The notes: generated by a model not told the origin, from the sequence alone. 64,000 nt of DNA from Fibrivirga algicola (GCF_011742925.1 NZ_WAEL01000002.1:558001-622000), one strand, 5' to 3'; counted from the first letter of the stretch, positions 8,299 through 17,959 are shown. Numbers and translations are program-made.

Positions 8299-8733
8299 CT
8301 ACACCTTAACCGCTTGCCGGGCGACCATTTTCCAGGCGCCTTTCTGATAGACCCACACTAGCAGGATACCGATATGCGCAGTGGCGGGTACGCCTTTGTT
8401 TGCCGTTACGGCCGTAAGCACGTGCCGAACCAGCGCCGTGTTATCAATGATTTCGATCTTCTGCTCAGTCAGATCAATGGTTTTGAAATCGGATTCATTG
8501 CTGACCAACGCCCGGATAAACTCGGCTTTGTCTTCGATTTTTCCACCCGAGTGGCCGTAAGTCAGCTTATCGGAAACGAGTTCGTTCAGGTTCGCCTCAG
8601 TGGGGTCGATCATGGCTTTGCGTAGCTTTTCAACGGCTTCGGCAACGCCTTTTTCATTCTTCTGAGCAAAAGCGGCTGTGCCAGATAAGGCATATAGGGT
8701 CAGGGTAGCAGCAACTAACAGGAGGGTTTTCAT
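8299..8733 (-). CDS. Secreted NTF2-like / DUF4440-type small protein
   Basis: After a clear signal peptide (MKTLLLVAATLTLYALSG, cleavage near AFAQ) come about 120 residues that resemble the SnoaL/NTF2 cone fold. These are a helical start (VAEAVEKLRKAMIDPT), then LSDKLTYGHSGG, then strands with LVRHVL and HIGILLVWVYQKGAWKMVARQ near the end. The family includes enzymes and ligand-binding proteins, so no reaction can be given. The start at 8733 is chosen because it begins the signal peptide; an upstream ATG at 8817 would add a non-secretory extension. It sits between GH28 and GH95 in the PUL direction, which suggests a periplasmic accessory role. It could instead be an unrelated passenger. Confidence 0.75.
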   Translation of the reverse strand: MKTLLLVAATLTLYALSGTAAFAQKNEKGVAEAVEKLRKAMIDPTEANLNELVSDKLTYGHSGGKIEDKAEFIRALVSNESDFKTIDLTEQKIEIIDNTALVRHVLTAVTANKGVPATAHIGILLVWVYQKGAWKMVARQAVKV

Positions 8734-8769
8734 TGTTGGAGGTTGGTTTGAAATTGGTTTCGTGCGTAA

Positions 8770-8865
8770 CCTGGACTTTAGTCCGGAGATGACCGCGTTT
8801 TTAATAAAATATAGCAATCCTTGCTCTGTAATAGGTGTGCGGATTGAAGTCCGAAGTACAGTCAG
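8770..8865. repeat. Pair of short GGACTnnAGTCC dyads
   Basis: Two related palindromic words, TGGACTTTAGTCCGG near 8772 and CGGATTGAAGTCCGAAG near 8841, lie in the 151-bp gap before the NTF2-like gene. They resemble short dispersed intergenic repeats. No promoter was recognised. Confidence 0.35.
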
Positions 8866-8884
8866 CTACCGCGTGAGCAAAACG

Positions 8885-11419
8885 TTATTTCCCCAGCAGC
8901 ACATACGACTTCCCTGCTACGGTTGCCAGATCATATACCGCAACGCCGTTGGTAATAGTCTCCGGCGTTTGGGTACGGTACTTGCTTTCGGGTAGGGCGT
9001 AGAATGGATTCGGGTTGCTACCGGTAGCGGACTTCAATCCGGCTGCGACCAACGTACCTGGCACCCGCAACCGGCAATTGCCGCCGAGGGTTGAGCGCAC
9101 AACAACGCGTGTCAGTTTACCGGCTTTCCAGGTCATATCCAGTTCGTAGCCACCGCGCGCTTTCAGGCCTTTTACTTCACCCGACGACCAGGCATCGGGG
9201 CGGGCGGGTAGCAGGTTCAGTAAACCATCATGGCTTTGTAGCAGCATTTCGCCGATGCCTGAGGTGCCGCCAAAATTACCGTCGATCTGAAACGGCGGGT
9301 GGGCACAAAGCAGGTTGGGGTACGTTCCGCCGCCTTTGTTGTAGTTGGTGCCCTCCATGCCCGTCAGCTTCATCAGTTCGCGCAGGAGTTTATAGGCGTG
9401 ATTGCCGTCGTGCAGCCGGGCCCAGAAATTGATCTTCCACGACTTGCTCCAGCCTGTTCCATCGTCGCCCCGAATTTCGAGCGTTCTGCGAGCGGCATTG
9501 GCCAGAGCGGGCGTAGTCAGCGGCGATACTTCACGGCCGGGGTGCAGGGCGTAGAGGTGCGATACGTGCCGGTGCTGTGGGTCCTCGTCGTCCCAGTCTT
9601 TGTACCATTCCTGCAGGTTACCCCTCTTACCAATTTGCAGCGGAAACAGCTTCTTCTTCGCATCGAGTAACTTCTGCCGAAACGCAGCGTCGACGTTCAA
9701 CTGCTCCGATGCTTGAATGGTGTTACTGAACACGTCCCAGATCAGGGCCATATCCATCGTAGTGGCCACTGAAACAGAATTTTTCTGGCCTTTCTCCGTG
9801 ATGAACACGTTTTCGGGCGAGGTCGACGGGGCGGTTACCAAGTGACCTTTTTGGTCATCGACCAGCCAGTCGAGACAGAATTGGGCCGCGCCTTTCATGA
9901 GCGGGTAAGCGTAGTCTTTCAGGTACGTTCGGTCGCCGGTATACGCGTAATGATCCCACAGATGCTGACTCAGCCATGCGCCGCCCATGGCCCAGTTGGC
10001 CCATGACGGACTGCCTTTTCCTTTATCGCCAACGGGGTTCGAGAGCCCCCAGATATCGGAGTTGTGGTGGACCGTCCATCCGCCCATGTTGTAGAAATTT
10101 TTCGTGGTTTCACGACCGGTTGCGGCCATGTTGCCAATCCAGTCGAGCAGAGGCGTATGCAGGGCCGACAGGTTGGCCATCTCAGCGGGCCAGTAGTTCA
10201 TCTCCGCGTTGATATTGGTCGTGAAATTGCTGCTCCACGGTGGCCGAACCATCGGATTCCAGATACCCTGCAGGTTGGCCGGAACGCCGGGTTCGCCTTC
10301 CTTTTTGGGTCGTGAGCTGGAAATAAGCAGATACCGGCCAAAGGCAAAATAAAGACTCTCCAATGCCGGATCGGCAGCGCCGTCGGTGTATCGTTTCAGG
10401 CGTTCATCCATCGGAAGGTCTACCGGAGCGGCGTCGCCATTGAGGGTCAGGCTCATGCGGTTGGCCAGCTTCTGGTAGTCGGCGATGTGGTCGCGACGAA
10501 TCACGGCTGCTGGTTTAGCCATTGCTTTGCTCAGGTACGTCTCGGCCAGTTTCTTTTCGTCGCGTCCGTCGCTGTCGGGGCATTTATCGAAGCCGTTGAA
10601 GCTGGTGGCAGCGGTTACGTACAATACGGCTTCGGTTGCGTTCAGAATGCGAATACCCGCCGTGTCTGTCGACGCCTGTCCATCGGTCGATTTCACTTTC
10701 ACCCGCCAATCAAAGCGCATCCCCTTACAACCGGCGCTGTCGGTATAAATCACGGCTTGCTTGTTGTAATTGACGTAGTTTGGATCAGCGTGAGCCGGTG
10801 CTTTACCCCGCATCACCAGTTCGTCACGGCCCGGCACCGTTTTCGCGATCGGGTGCGGACTACGGGTAGCGGCCGTAAAATTTAGTGCTCCCTTTTTGCT
10901 CGATGTCAACCGGACAACGATCACCTGATCGGGCGCCGACACGAAGATTTCACGGGTGTACGTCACCCCATCGACTGTAAAGCGGGTAGTGGCCGTAGCG
11001 TTTGTAATATCCAGATCACGGTAGTAGTTCGTGGCGGTGCCGGTCAGCGGTTGCTTCAGCACCAGATCGCCCAGCGGCTGGTAAGCATCGGAGTACAGTC
11101 CCTGAAGTTTTTGCGTCAGTTTGGCGGCCTGGGCGTAGTCTTCACGGAACAGGGCTTCGCGAACTTCGGGCAGAAATTTGGCGACACCCGGATTCGGATT
11201 GTTGTTCACCGGTCCACCCGACCAGAGGGTTTCTTCGTTGAGTTGCAGCAACTCTTCGTTTACCTTCCCAAACACCATCACGCCTAGTCGGCCGTTACCA
11301 ACTGGCAGGGCCTCGTTCCAGTTTCGGGCGGGTTGTTTGTACCAGAGTGTCTGCGTTTTTTGCCCAAACAAGGCAGTCGACGTAATGAGGAGAAAAGCAA
11401 AAAGTGATAGTCGTATCAT
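8885..11419 (-). CDS. GH95 alpha-L-fucosidase / alpha-L-galactosidase
   Basis: This exported enzyme has 844 residues. The start at 11419 begins a signal peptide (MIRLSLFAFLLITSTALFGQ); an upstream ATG at 11548 would add an implausible extension. The N-terminal beta-sandwich has the family hallmark WNEALPVGNGRLGVMVFG (34-51) and LNEETLWSGGP (60-70). The (alpha/alpha)6 barrel carries all four positions used for catalysis in characterised GH95: N402 and N404 in TNINAEMNYW, E536 in TSPENVF and D713 in IDGNFGG. GH95 enzymes invert and release alpha-1,2 L-fucose or L-galactose, sugars found on xyloglucan and on rhamnogalacturonan side chains. In this PUL, removal of a capping fucose or galactose from RG side chains is the natural reading. 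The choice between the two sugars cannot be made from sequence here. Confidence 0.93.
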   Translation of the reverse strand: MIRLSLFAFLLITSTALFGQKTQTLWYKQPARNWNEALPVGNGRLGVMVFGKVNEELLQLNEETLWSGGPVNNNPNPGVAKFLPEVREALFREDYAQAAKLTQKLQGLYSDAYQPLGDLVLKQPLTGTATNYYRDLDITNATATTRFTVDGVTYTREIFVSAPDQVIVVRLTSSKKGALNFTAATRSPHPIAKTVPGRDELVMRGKAPAHADPNYVNYNKQAVIYTDSAGCKGMRFDWRVKVKSTDGQASTDTAGIRILNATEAVLYVTAATSFNGFDKCPDSDGRDEKKLAETYLSKAMAKPAAVIRRDHIADYQKLANRMSLTLNGDAAPVDLPMDERLKRYTDGAADPALESLYFAFGRYLLISSSRPKKEGEPGVPANLQGIWNPMVRPPWSSNFTTNINAEMNYWPAEMANLSALHTPLLDWIGNMAATGRETTKNFYNMGGWTVHHNSDIWGLSNPVGDKGKGSPSWANWAMGGAWLSQHLWDHYAYTGDRTYLKDYAYPLMKGAAQFCLDWLVDDQKGHLVTAPSTSPENVFITEKGQKNSVSVATTMDMALIWDVFSNTIQASEQLNVDAAFRQKLLDAKKKLFPLQIGKRGNLQEWYKDWDDEDPQHRHVSHLYALHPGREVSPLTTPALANAARRTLEIRGDDGTGWSKSWKINFWARLHDGNHAYKLLRELMKLTGMEGTNYNKGGGTYPNLLCAHPPFQIDGNFGGTSGIGEMLLQSHDGLLNLLPARPDAWSSGEVKGLKARGGYELDMTWKAGKLTRVVVRSTLGGNCRLRVPGTLVAAGLKSATGSNPNPFYALPESKYRTQTPETITNGVAVYDLATVAGKSYVLLGK

Positions 11420-11526
11420 CCAGTTAAGTGAAATCGAGTTTGTGAATGTAAAGGGTTGCGTATCGCCGCGTTTACTTAGTTGGACTCGATTTGTATTGGG
11501 GTGGTGATTCGTGGCTTTGCGTTGTC

Positions 11527-11582
11527 TTGCTTCGCGAAGTAGGTCCATCGATAGGCGTCAGCCCACTTGAATGCGAAGCAAC
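11527..11582. repeat. REP-like inverted repeat upstream of GH95/PL11 boundary
   Basis: TTGCTTCGC (11527-11535) pairs with GCGAAGCAA (11573-11581) around a 37-nt spacer. It is a copy of the TTGCTTCGCGC repeat family and lies in the 169-bp gap between the PL11 stop and the GH95 start, in the GH95 leader. Confidence 0.6.
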
Positions 11583-11588
11583 CTAGTC

Positions 11589-13463
11589 TCATTTCGCTTT
11601 CGTTACGATGTTGGGGGGCGGTGGCATAACCATATCGGTGCCCAGGTAAAAACTGGGGTGTGGAGGTTGGTTATAAGCTGAATTCTGGTGGGCAACGGCC
11701 ACCCGGTATTGCGCATCGTGCATGAGCGTAAACAGACGAGTCGTTGTCAAATCTGTTGTAGTGAACAGCAGCAGTTCTGTGCTGGTGCTGTTGCGGTACA
11801 CGATCTCTTCGCGCCAGTCGCCGAGCAGGTCAGCGGTTACGCCGGGGTTCGCTTTGGTGCTGTTGTTCGATACGCCGTCTGCCATGTCGGCAGCTGAAAA
11901 CAGGCGGTTATTCATGTTCGTTGCCGGGTCCCATTTGCTCACGCGGGGGCCATCGAGCAATTCGCGCGACAGGTCGCCATCCCACCATATCGCAAAGTTG
12001 ACGGGCGGTTTTTTTGTACCAATCTGCTGGCCTTTGCAGTCGTACAGCCCGCCCGTAGCTCCCCAGCATTCGTAGCCTTTATGCGTCGGATCGATATCGG
12101 CGGCGAGGCTTCGACCAATATCGCCAGTGCCCGGTACGCCCCAGAGTGGTTGCCCTGTTTTCGCATCACGAAACTCAAGGCCATAATCACCATACGATCG
12201 CGGCGACTCGTGGCACTGCCAAACCTCCTGACCGGGCCGATCGGGGTCCATATCGCTCATGTGCAATGCATCGCCGTGACCGAGCCCGTTAGCATACAGC
12301 CCTTTGCCGTCATCGTCAATCACGCTGGAGCCATTGATCACTTCGTCTTTTCCGTCACCATCGACATCGCCGGTGGTCAGCTGATGGTTACCCTGACTCC
12401 GATAAGCCCGGTTTTCGGGCGACGAATCACTGTCGAAGAGCCAGCGTTGAGTCAATTTGCCGTTGCGCCAGTCCCAGGCTACGCGTACGAGTCGGGTGTA
12501 ATAGCCGCGACCCATAACAAGACTGGGGCGTTGACCGTCGAGGTACGCCACAGTTGAAATGAACCGGTCAATGCGGTTGCCGTTGGCGTCACCCCAGGTA
12601 GTCCGCATCTGCTCGTCGGTGGGGTTGTCGCCGCCCACGGGGTCGCGCTGAGGCAGGAACGTTGTACTGGCCATGGCTGCGCCCGTTTGCCCGTTGAAGA
12701 TGGTTAGAAACTCAGGGCCTTTCAAAACAAATCCTTTTTCGTTCCGATGATCGGCGCTGGCGTCCCCGATCACCTTTCCTTTACCGTCAATAGTCCCATC
12801 GGCGGTTCGGCAGGCGATTTCGGCTTTGCCGTCGCTGTCCAGATCGTAGACCATAAACTGCGTGTAGTGCGCTCCCGCCCGGATATTCCGGCCCAGGTCG
12901 ATGCGCCATAGGCGGGTACCGTTCAGTTTGTAGACATCGAGATACACGTTTCCGGTAACGCCCGGCCGTGAATTGTCCTGCGCGTTCGACGGGTCCCACT
13001 TCACCACAATCTCGTAGTCGCCGTTGCCATCCAGGTCACCCACACTGCAATCATTGGCGACGTAGCTGTAGGCTTGTCCGGCAGTCGTGGCCCCGCTGGC
13101 TGGCGCCTGGATCGGGATCGACAGGTAGTTTTTCGCCCACACAGTCGCCACTTCCGAAGCAGCCTGCTCCTTGCCGTTCACCACTGCCCGCACGGTATAC
13201 GTACCTGACGCGCTTGTTCTGTCGATCAGGTTAGTGGCACCGGTAATAGGCGATACGTTGACCCTTGTTTTGCCCCGATACACGTTGAATGCGATGTCAG
13301 CCGGATCAGTCCCAAACAGCCGCCAACCCACGTATACCTCCTCGGCGCTCGTCCGAACAGCTACCACGCCTCGGTTCAGTCGCTCCATCTGGCGTTGGGC
13401 GAGTGTGGCTACCGTGGGGAGCAGGCAACTTAGGAGCAGTAGGGAAAGCGTTTTAAGCGTCAT
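11589..13463 (-). CDS. PL11 rhamnogalacturonan lyase (first copy)
   Basis: This is a secreted lyase of 624 residues with a signal peptide ending near ATLAQ. It matches the PL11 (YesW/YesX) eight-bladed propeller family: MERLNRGVVAVRT at the N-terminus, then repeated calcium-binding loops DLDGNGDYE, DLDSDGKAE and DVDGDGKDE, the segment ACRTADGTIDGKGK, and a C-terminal DLLGDWREEIVYR and LFTLMHDAQYRVAV. PL11 cleaves the rhamnose-galacturonate bond of the RG-I backbone by beta-elimination, leaving unsaturated galacturonate ends that GH105 enzymes remove. A paralogue sits at 30331-32196. The two share architecture throughout but differ in loop composition, which suggests different endo/exo behaviour or side-chain tolerance rather than a recent duplication. 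Confidence 0.96.
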   Translation of the reverse strand: MTLKTLSLLLLSCLLPTVATLAQRQMERLNRGVVAVRTSAEEVYVGWRLFGTDPADIAFNVYRGKTRVNVSPITGATNLIDRTSASGTYTVRAVVNGKEQAASEVATVWAKNYLSIPIQAPASGATTAGQAYSYVANDCSVGDLDGNGDYEIVVKWDPSNAQDNSRPGVTGNVYLDVYKLNGTRLWRIDLGRNIRAGAHYTQFMVYDLDSDGKAEIACRTADGTIDGKGKVIGDASADHRNEKGFVLKGPEFLTIFNGQTGAAMASTTFLPQRDPVGGDNPTDEQMRTTWGDANGNRIDRFISTVAYLDGQRPSLVMGRGYYTRLVRVAWDWRNGKLTQRWLFDSDSSPENRAYRSQGNHQLTTGDVDGDGKDEVINGSSVIDDDGKGLYANGLGHGDALHMSDMDPDRPGQEVWQCHESPRSYGDYGLEFRDAKTGQPLWGVPGTGDIGRSLAADIDPTHKGYECWGATGGLYDCKGQQIGTKKPPVNFAIWWDGDLSRELLDGPRVSKWDPATNMNNRLFSAADMADGVSNNSTKANPGVTADLLGDWREEIVYRNSTSTELLLFTTTDLTTTRLFTLMHDAQYRVAVAHQNSAYNQPPHPSFYLGTDMVMPPPPNIVTKAK

Positions 13464-13531
13464 GATATGATCTAGTCGTTACCCTGGTGAGTGTCTTTCG
13501 CATATGTGCTGCTTTCACGTACCTGCGCCAA

Positions 13532-16435
13532 TCAATACTTCAACTGTGCTTTCGTTTTCAACTCATCCGGTGCGTCTTTCGTATAGGCCTTGAACGTATC
13601 CTGCGAAGGCGTTGTGAACAGCTTTTTCACCACTGATAGCTCGACGGATTCTTTCGGATCAAAACGGGACGACTGCATGTAGTTGGTCAGGCTGTGTAGC
13701 AGCTGACGGGCTACGGGGCGTTTTTCGGGGCTACTGGTCAGGTCGGCGCTGCACAGCATGAGCTTACCAGTACCGACACGCGTTTCGAGAATCATGCCCA
13801 GGCGACGGTTCAGAAACCAGGTGTCGATCGGTTGCACCAGCGGCCGGAACGAGAGCGGAAACTCTTCCAGATTCATCACCTGCGCCTTGTTCACAATTTC
13901 CCACCATTGCAGATTACTGTGGTACTCGGTCGGAAAATCGGCGAAGGCGGGATGCTTCGGGTCGACCAGGAAGCCGAGCGTGTGGGGCGGACGCATCTTG
14001 AACCACGAGGTATTCCAGAAAACGGGGGCCAGTTGCTGCACCACTTCTTTGCCTTTCTCGATTTTACCAGCCGCCTGTAAGAAGACCTTTCCGCCGTTTT
14101 TCAGCGTTTCCTCGGCTTTGGCATCCAGTTCGGTACAGAAGTAAATAGCGTCGGGTTTTGCCTCCGCCACGGTAGTCGGATACACCCAAATCTCCCAGTC
14201 ATTGGTAGTCGACGTACCTGCGAGCGACGCGGTCAGCGTTAATTTCTGCGCCTTTGTCTGCCCGGTCAACGGCACCGTGATTTTACCGATCGCGTTGTTG
14301 CTGCCAATGGGAATGGCTGCCTGATCGAAATGACCGCTGGCCACTACGGCCTGTTTGGCATCCGTCAGCGTCCAGTTGATGCGCGCTTTCGTCAATGGCG
14401 CTTTGCCGAAGTGGAACAGTTCCAGATCAGCCTGCAGGGCTTCGTTCGCCTGATAGACGAACTTCGGCAAACGAGCCAACAGCACAGTTGGGGCGCAGAA
14501 CCGGGTAAACTCCGGAGCGGTCAGGTAGCCTTTCTCGTCCCAGAACGGATCGAGCAAACCAACCAGGGCGGTGCCCTGACCCGAATAATCGTTCAACGAC
14601 AGCATCTGAAAACCAGCAGAACCCGGCGTGCGGAGTGCCATTTCCATCTCGGTCTTGTAACTCAACACCTGCAATTTACCCGTCGCCATCAGGAAATCGT
14701 CGCCCAGATCGGCCATGCCGCGGTCGGCGAGGTCTTCCTGGAAGAGTTCGAAGTTCTTCGCCTTGTACACACCCGTGTATTTTTTGATCTCGTTAAAGTT
14801 CGGGAATACGCACCACTGCCCCAGTTCGTGCGTCACATACGGCACCTTGAAATCAGCGATTTTACTGCGGTAGTCGCCCATGCTTTCGGGAAGCTGATTC
14901 CAGGGTAATCCACGCGGTCCCGACTTGATCATGTACTCGTTTTCGGGCACCAGCGGCCAGCTCATCGCCACTGATGCGCCGGTGTATTTCCGACGCGGGT
15001 CTTTCGCCTTCCAGTAGTTGATGAATTTGGCCAGATACTGCGCCTGCTTGCCGCCGCGTGGCTCGTTGCCGTAGGCCAGCATGCAGTATGACGCGTAGTT
15101 GCCATACGCCTTGCCCATCCGGTCGGTTTCGTCGTAAATGAACTTGTCGATGGGGTGCCCATCGCCGAGCGACGAACCGTGATTGGCCCAGCTTGGCCCT
15201 TCGGGTTGCAGGTAGAAACCAACCAGATCGGCCGCTTCAAACGCCGCTTCGGGTGGACAGTACGAGTGGAACCGCATGTGATTCAACCCGTATTTCTTCG
15301 CGATTTTGTAGACACGTACCCAGGCCGCCACGTCCATCGGCGCATAGCCCGTCAGCGGAAACTGGCAGTTCTCCACCGTCCCGCGCAAAAACGTTGGCCG
15401 ACCGTTGACGGTGAACCGGGTTCCGTCGATGCCAAACTCACGCATACCGAACGACACCTGCCGGTCGCTTTGCAGACCAGTAGAGGTTTTGATGCTGGCC
15501 GTCAGCCGATACAGGGCCGGATCGAACTCATCCCAGGTCAGGAAGTCTGCCCCCATCGGCAAATCGACTTCCACTACTTTTTCGGTGCCATCCAGCTTTA
15601 GCGGCACCATTATTGGCTTCACGGATTGCTTCACCGGCGTGTTGAAACTTACCGCCGCCAGCGTGATCGTTCCCGACAGCGGCTGCTTCTGCAACTGATG
15701 AATAGTCAATTTCACCCGCGCCCGTTTGTTAGCCAGATCGGGATAGACCTGCACATCGTCGAACCAGACGGGGGCTTCGGCGCGGAGTTCGAGCTTGCCG
15801 ACGATGCCGTTCCAGTTGCCCTGCGTATGGTCGGTCAGGCTATGCGAATCTTTACCGACGTTGATCTCCTTGATGCGGTTATCAATGCGGATGGTAATGG
15901 TATGTTTGCCAGGCGTCAAAGCACTGCTGAGGTCGTATTCGTGCGCTACGACCATGCTATTTTGCAGGCCAATCTCCCGATCATCTACCCAGACGCGGGT
16001 TTCGGTATGCGCCCGCTCGAGCACCAGCGTAACGTGTTGTCCCGCCCAGGCTTTCGGAATCGTGACGTCTTTCTGATACCAGGCCGCACCCACATAATAC
16101 TTATCCGGTGTCAGCCAGAACGGAAATTTCAGGTTATCCGCCTGACGGTACCGGGCCATACGCGGGTTGAAATACCATGAGCTATCGTAGATGCTACCCG
16201 TCCACTGCGTCTTCAGCGTCACCTTGTCGCCCTTGTCGTTTTCAAGCATTGAACCCGGCAGTTTGATGGTTTCCGGCAGCGCAGTACCGAACCATTTTTC
16301 GGTCACCCCAACATCAGTCGGATCCGTTCGAAATCGCCATTGACCTCTGAGCGAAATAGGCGACAGAGCAGCTATACTGCTGAACGAAAGCAAGGTACAG
16401 CTGATCAGAAAAAGCGTTCGTAACGAGTTGAGCAT
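13532..16435 (-). CDS. GH2-family glycoside hydrolase (first of two)
   Basis: This exported protein has 967 residues and a signal peptide near MLNSLRTLFLISCTLLSFSS. The N-terminal jelly roll (about 25-220) includes YYVGAAWYQKDVTIP and RAHTETRVWVDDREIG. An immunoglobulin-like domain follows, then a TIM barrel with LRGTVENCQFPLTGY and NHMRFHSYCPPEAAFEAAD. The acid/base is E458 in AYGNEPRG and the likely nucleophile is E537 in VTHELGQW. A further C-terminal beta-rich region of about 300 residues extends it beyond minimal GH2 enzymes. GH2 enzymes retain configuration and act on beta-galactosides, beta-glucuronides and related sugars; in RG-I the usual target is the galactan or arabinogalactan side chain. 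Exact specificity is unknown. It lies between the Gfo/Idh gene and PL11. Confidence 0.88.
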   Translation of the reverse strand: MLNSLRTLFLISCTLLSFSSIAALSPISLRGQWRFRTDPTDVGVTEKWFGTALPETIKLPGSMLENDKGDKVTLKTQWTGSIYDSSWYFNPRMARYRQADNLKFPFWLTPDKYYVGAAWYQKDVTIPKAWAGQHVTLVLERAHTETRVWVDDREIGLQNSMVVAHEYDLSSALTPGKHTITIRIDNRIKEINVGKDSHSLTDHTQGNWNGIVGKLELRAEAPVWFDDVQVYPDLANKRARVKLTIHQLQKQPLSGTITLAAVSFNTPVKQSVKPIMVPLKLDGTEKVVEVDLPMGADFLTWDEFDPALYRLTASIKTSTGLQSDRQVSFGMREFGIDGTRFTVNGRPTFLRGTVENCQFPLTGYAPMDVAAWVRVYKIAKKYGLNHMRFHSYCPPEAAFEAADLVGFYLQPEGPSWANHGSSLGDGHPIDKFIYDETDRMGKAYGNYASYCMLAYGNEPRGGKQAQYLAKFINYWKAKDPRRKYTGASVAMSWPLVPENEYMIKSGPRGLPWNQLPESMGDYRSKIADFKVPYVTHELGQWCVFPNFNEIKKYTGVYKAKNFELFQEDLADRGMADLGDDFLMATGKLQVLSYKTEMEMALRTPGSAGFQMLSLNDYSGQGTALVGLLDPFWDEKGYLTAPEFTRFCAPTVLLARLPKFVYQANEALQADLELFHFGKAPLTKARINWTLTDAKQAVVASGHFDQAAIPIGSNNAIGKITVPLTGQTKAQKLTLTASLAGTSTTNDWEIWVYPTTVAEAKPDAIYFCTELDAKAEETLKNGGKVFLQAAGKIEKGKEVVQQLAPVFWNTSWFKMRPPHTLGFLVDPKHPAFADFPTEYHSNLQWWEIVNKAQVMNLEEFPLSFRPLVQPIDTWFLNRRLGMILETRVGTGKLMLCSADLTSSPEKRPVARQLLHSLTNYMQSSRFDPKESVELSVVKKLFTTPSQDTFKAYTKDAPDELKTKAQLKY

Positions 16436-16531
16436 TTGGAAGAAAGTTGTGAAAAGAGTCGGAAAGTGGTAGCAGAAGTAGCCCCCCGCCCTAAAGAATA
16501 CCTGCTGGCGCTACACTATTGCTCATGCGAA

Positions 16532-16590
16532 GCTAACGTGCGCTAGTAGGCACTCTTCCTTTAAAGCGCAAGGGATAAACGCACGTTAGC
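16532..16590. repeat. Inverted repeat in the leader of the first GH2 gene
   Basis: GCTAACGTGCG (16532-16542) and CGCACGTTAGC (16580-16590) are perfect 11-bp complements around a 37-nt spacer. They lie in the 162-bp gap between the Gfo/Idh stop and the GH2 start. No U-tract follows in either direction. It is likely another dispersed intergenic element. Confidence 0.5.
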
Positions 16591-16597
16591 AACGTAC

Positions 16598-17959
16598 CTA
16601 CGCCTTTACCGCCAGCGGTTTCAACTCGGTCAGGTCAGCGATGTTGATGGGTTTGCCGGAATCGACGCTTTTGCGGGCGGCAATACCGACCAGAATGGCC
16701 ATAGCACCATCGCGGCTACCCGCCGACTGCCGGAAGGTATCGACGGCTTGTGGGTTCCGGAAAATCTTGTCGCGGAGACGGGCATCACCGCCGCCATGCC
16801 CCTCAGCCTGTGGCACGCGGATCGTCTCGATCTTGCCGAAGTTATGGGAGATCATAATCTCATCATACGGCTCCAGCGTCATCGCACCAGTTTCTTTGAT
16901 CCAGGCTTCCACGCGGCCTTTAGTACCGTTGAACGCAATGCGGTAGCCTTCGTAGGGTGAATAAGTTGTCAGCGAATAAGCCACGTTTACACCGTTGGCG
17001 TAGTGGATCGTGGCCGCCATCTTGTCAAAGATGTTGATGTCTTCCTTGTAGACGCAGCCGTCGCGCAGGTAACCATCGAATTTCTCGTTATCGGCGTACA
17101 GGGCCATCAGACGCTTGTCTTTGGTCATGTCGTAATAGAACGAGCACTTGTCTTTGAACGTACAGGGCCGACAGTTCGTCGACCGGAACGGACCGTTTTT
17201 GCCGTAGTTATCGAGCGATGCCTGGGCGTAGACCGTCTGCGGTTCCGATTCGAGCCACCAGTTCAGCAGGTCGAAATGGTGACTGGCTTTATGTACCCAA
17301 AGCGAGCCGCTGTTTTCGCGCAAGCGGTGCCAGCGACGGAAATAATCGGCGCCGTGCTTTACATCGAGGTACCAGTGAAAATCAACCGACGTTACCTTAC
17401 CGATGGTGCCGGCGCGGAGAATTTCGTACAACTTCTGCCGGTGCGGCGAATAGCGATAGTTGAACGTCACGGTAACCTTTTTGCCTGTTTTGCGCTCGGC
17501 TTCCAGAATGGCGTTGCACTTGCTTTCGTCGGTCGTCATCGGTTTTTCGGTGATGATGTCCGCGCCCATTTCCATGCCTTTGATGATGAACTGATCGTGC
17601 GTAGCGTCGACCGTTGTCACGATGAGCAGGTCGGGTTTCGCCTCTTTCATCATCTTGTCGAAATCGGTATAAAGCGGGCAGGTTACGTTCAGCATCTTGC
17701 GCGCTGTTTCGGCCCGACCGGGGTTCTTGTCGCAGAGCCCGACGAACTCAATCACATCGCCAAACTCCTTAGCGACCGGCACGCCCCACATGCTGGTGCC
17801 CCGGTGACCGGTACCAACCATGGCGACCCGGCGTTTAACCGCCGATTTAGGATCAATTGACGCGGCTATGGCTGCCAGGCTACTGGCGGAAATCAGGCCT
17901 GCCGTGGCTACGGCTGACTGCTGAATGAAATTTCTACGGCTAAGGTTTTCGGTCGACAT
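16598..17959 (-). CDS. Tat-exported Gfo/Idh/MocA-family oxidoreductase with cysteine cluster
   Basis: The N-terminus has a twin-arginine signal (SRRNFIQQSAVATAGLI), so it is exported folded, presumably with its cofactor bound. The Rossmann domain starts RRVAMVGTGHRGTS, with the family EKP motif in DIITEKPMTTDE and the catalytic-region H in KASHHFDLLNWW. Members are NAD(P)-dependent sugar dehydrogenases, and one branch (GH109) uses the same chemistry for glycoside hydrolysis. A feature not general to the family is a cysteine group, TNCRPCTFKDKCSFYYD, followed by DGCVYKED about 40 residues later. It could bind zinc or form disulfides. Placement between RhaM and GH2 suggests action on a pectin-derived sugar or glycoside in the periplasm, but the reaction is not known. 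Confidence 0.85.
   Translation of the reverse strand: MSTENLSRRNFIQQSAVATAGLISASSLAAIAASIDPKSAVKRRVAMVGTGHRGTSMWGVPVAKEFGDVIEFVGLCDKNPGRAETARKMLNVTCPLYTDFDKMMKEAKPDLLIVTTVDATHDQFIIKGMEMGADIITEKPMTTDESKCNAILEAERKTGKKVTVTFNYRYSPHRQKLYEILRAGTIGKVTSVDFHWYLDVKHGADYFRRWHRLRENSGSLWVHKASHHFDLLNWWLESEPQTVYAQASLDNYGKNGPFRSTNCRPCTFKDKCSFYYDMTKDKRLMALYADNEKFDGYLRDGCVYKEDINIFDKMAATIHYANGVNVAYSLTTYSPYEGYRIAFNGTKGRVEAWIKETGAMTLEPYDEIMISHNFGKIETIRVPQAEGHGGGDARLRDKIFRNPQAVDTFRQSAGSRDGAMAILVGIAARKSVDSGKPINIADLTELKPLAVKA

Noticed and set aside
17003-17860. Open frame (285 codons) opposite the Gfo/Idh/MocA gene
   Set aside because: The sense strand has a full Tat signal and Rossmann motif; the antisense frame has no recognisable fold and no start context.
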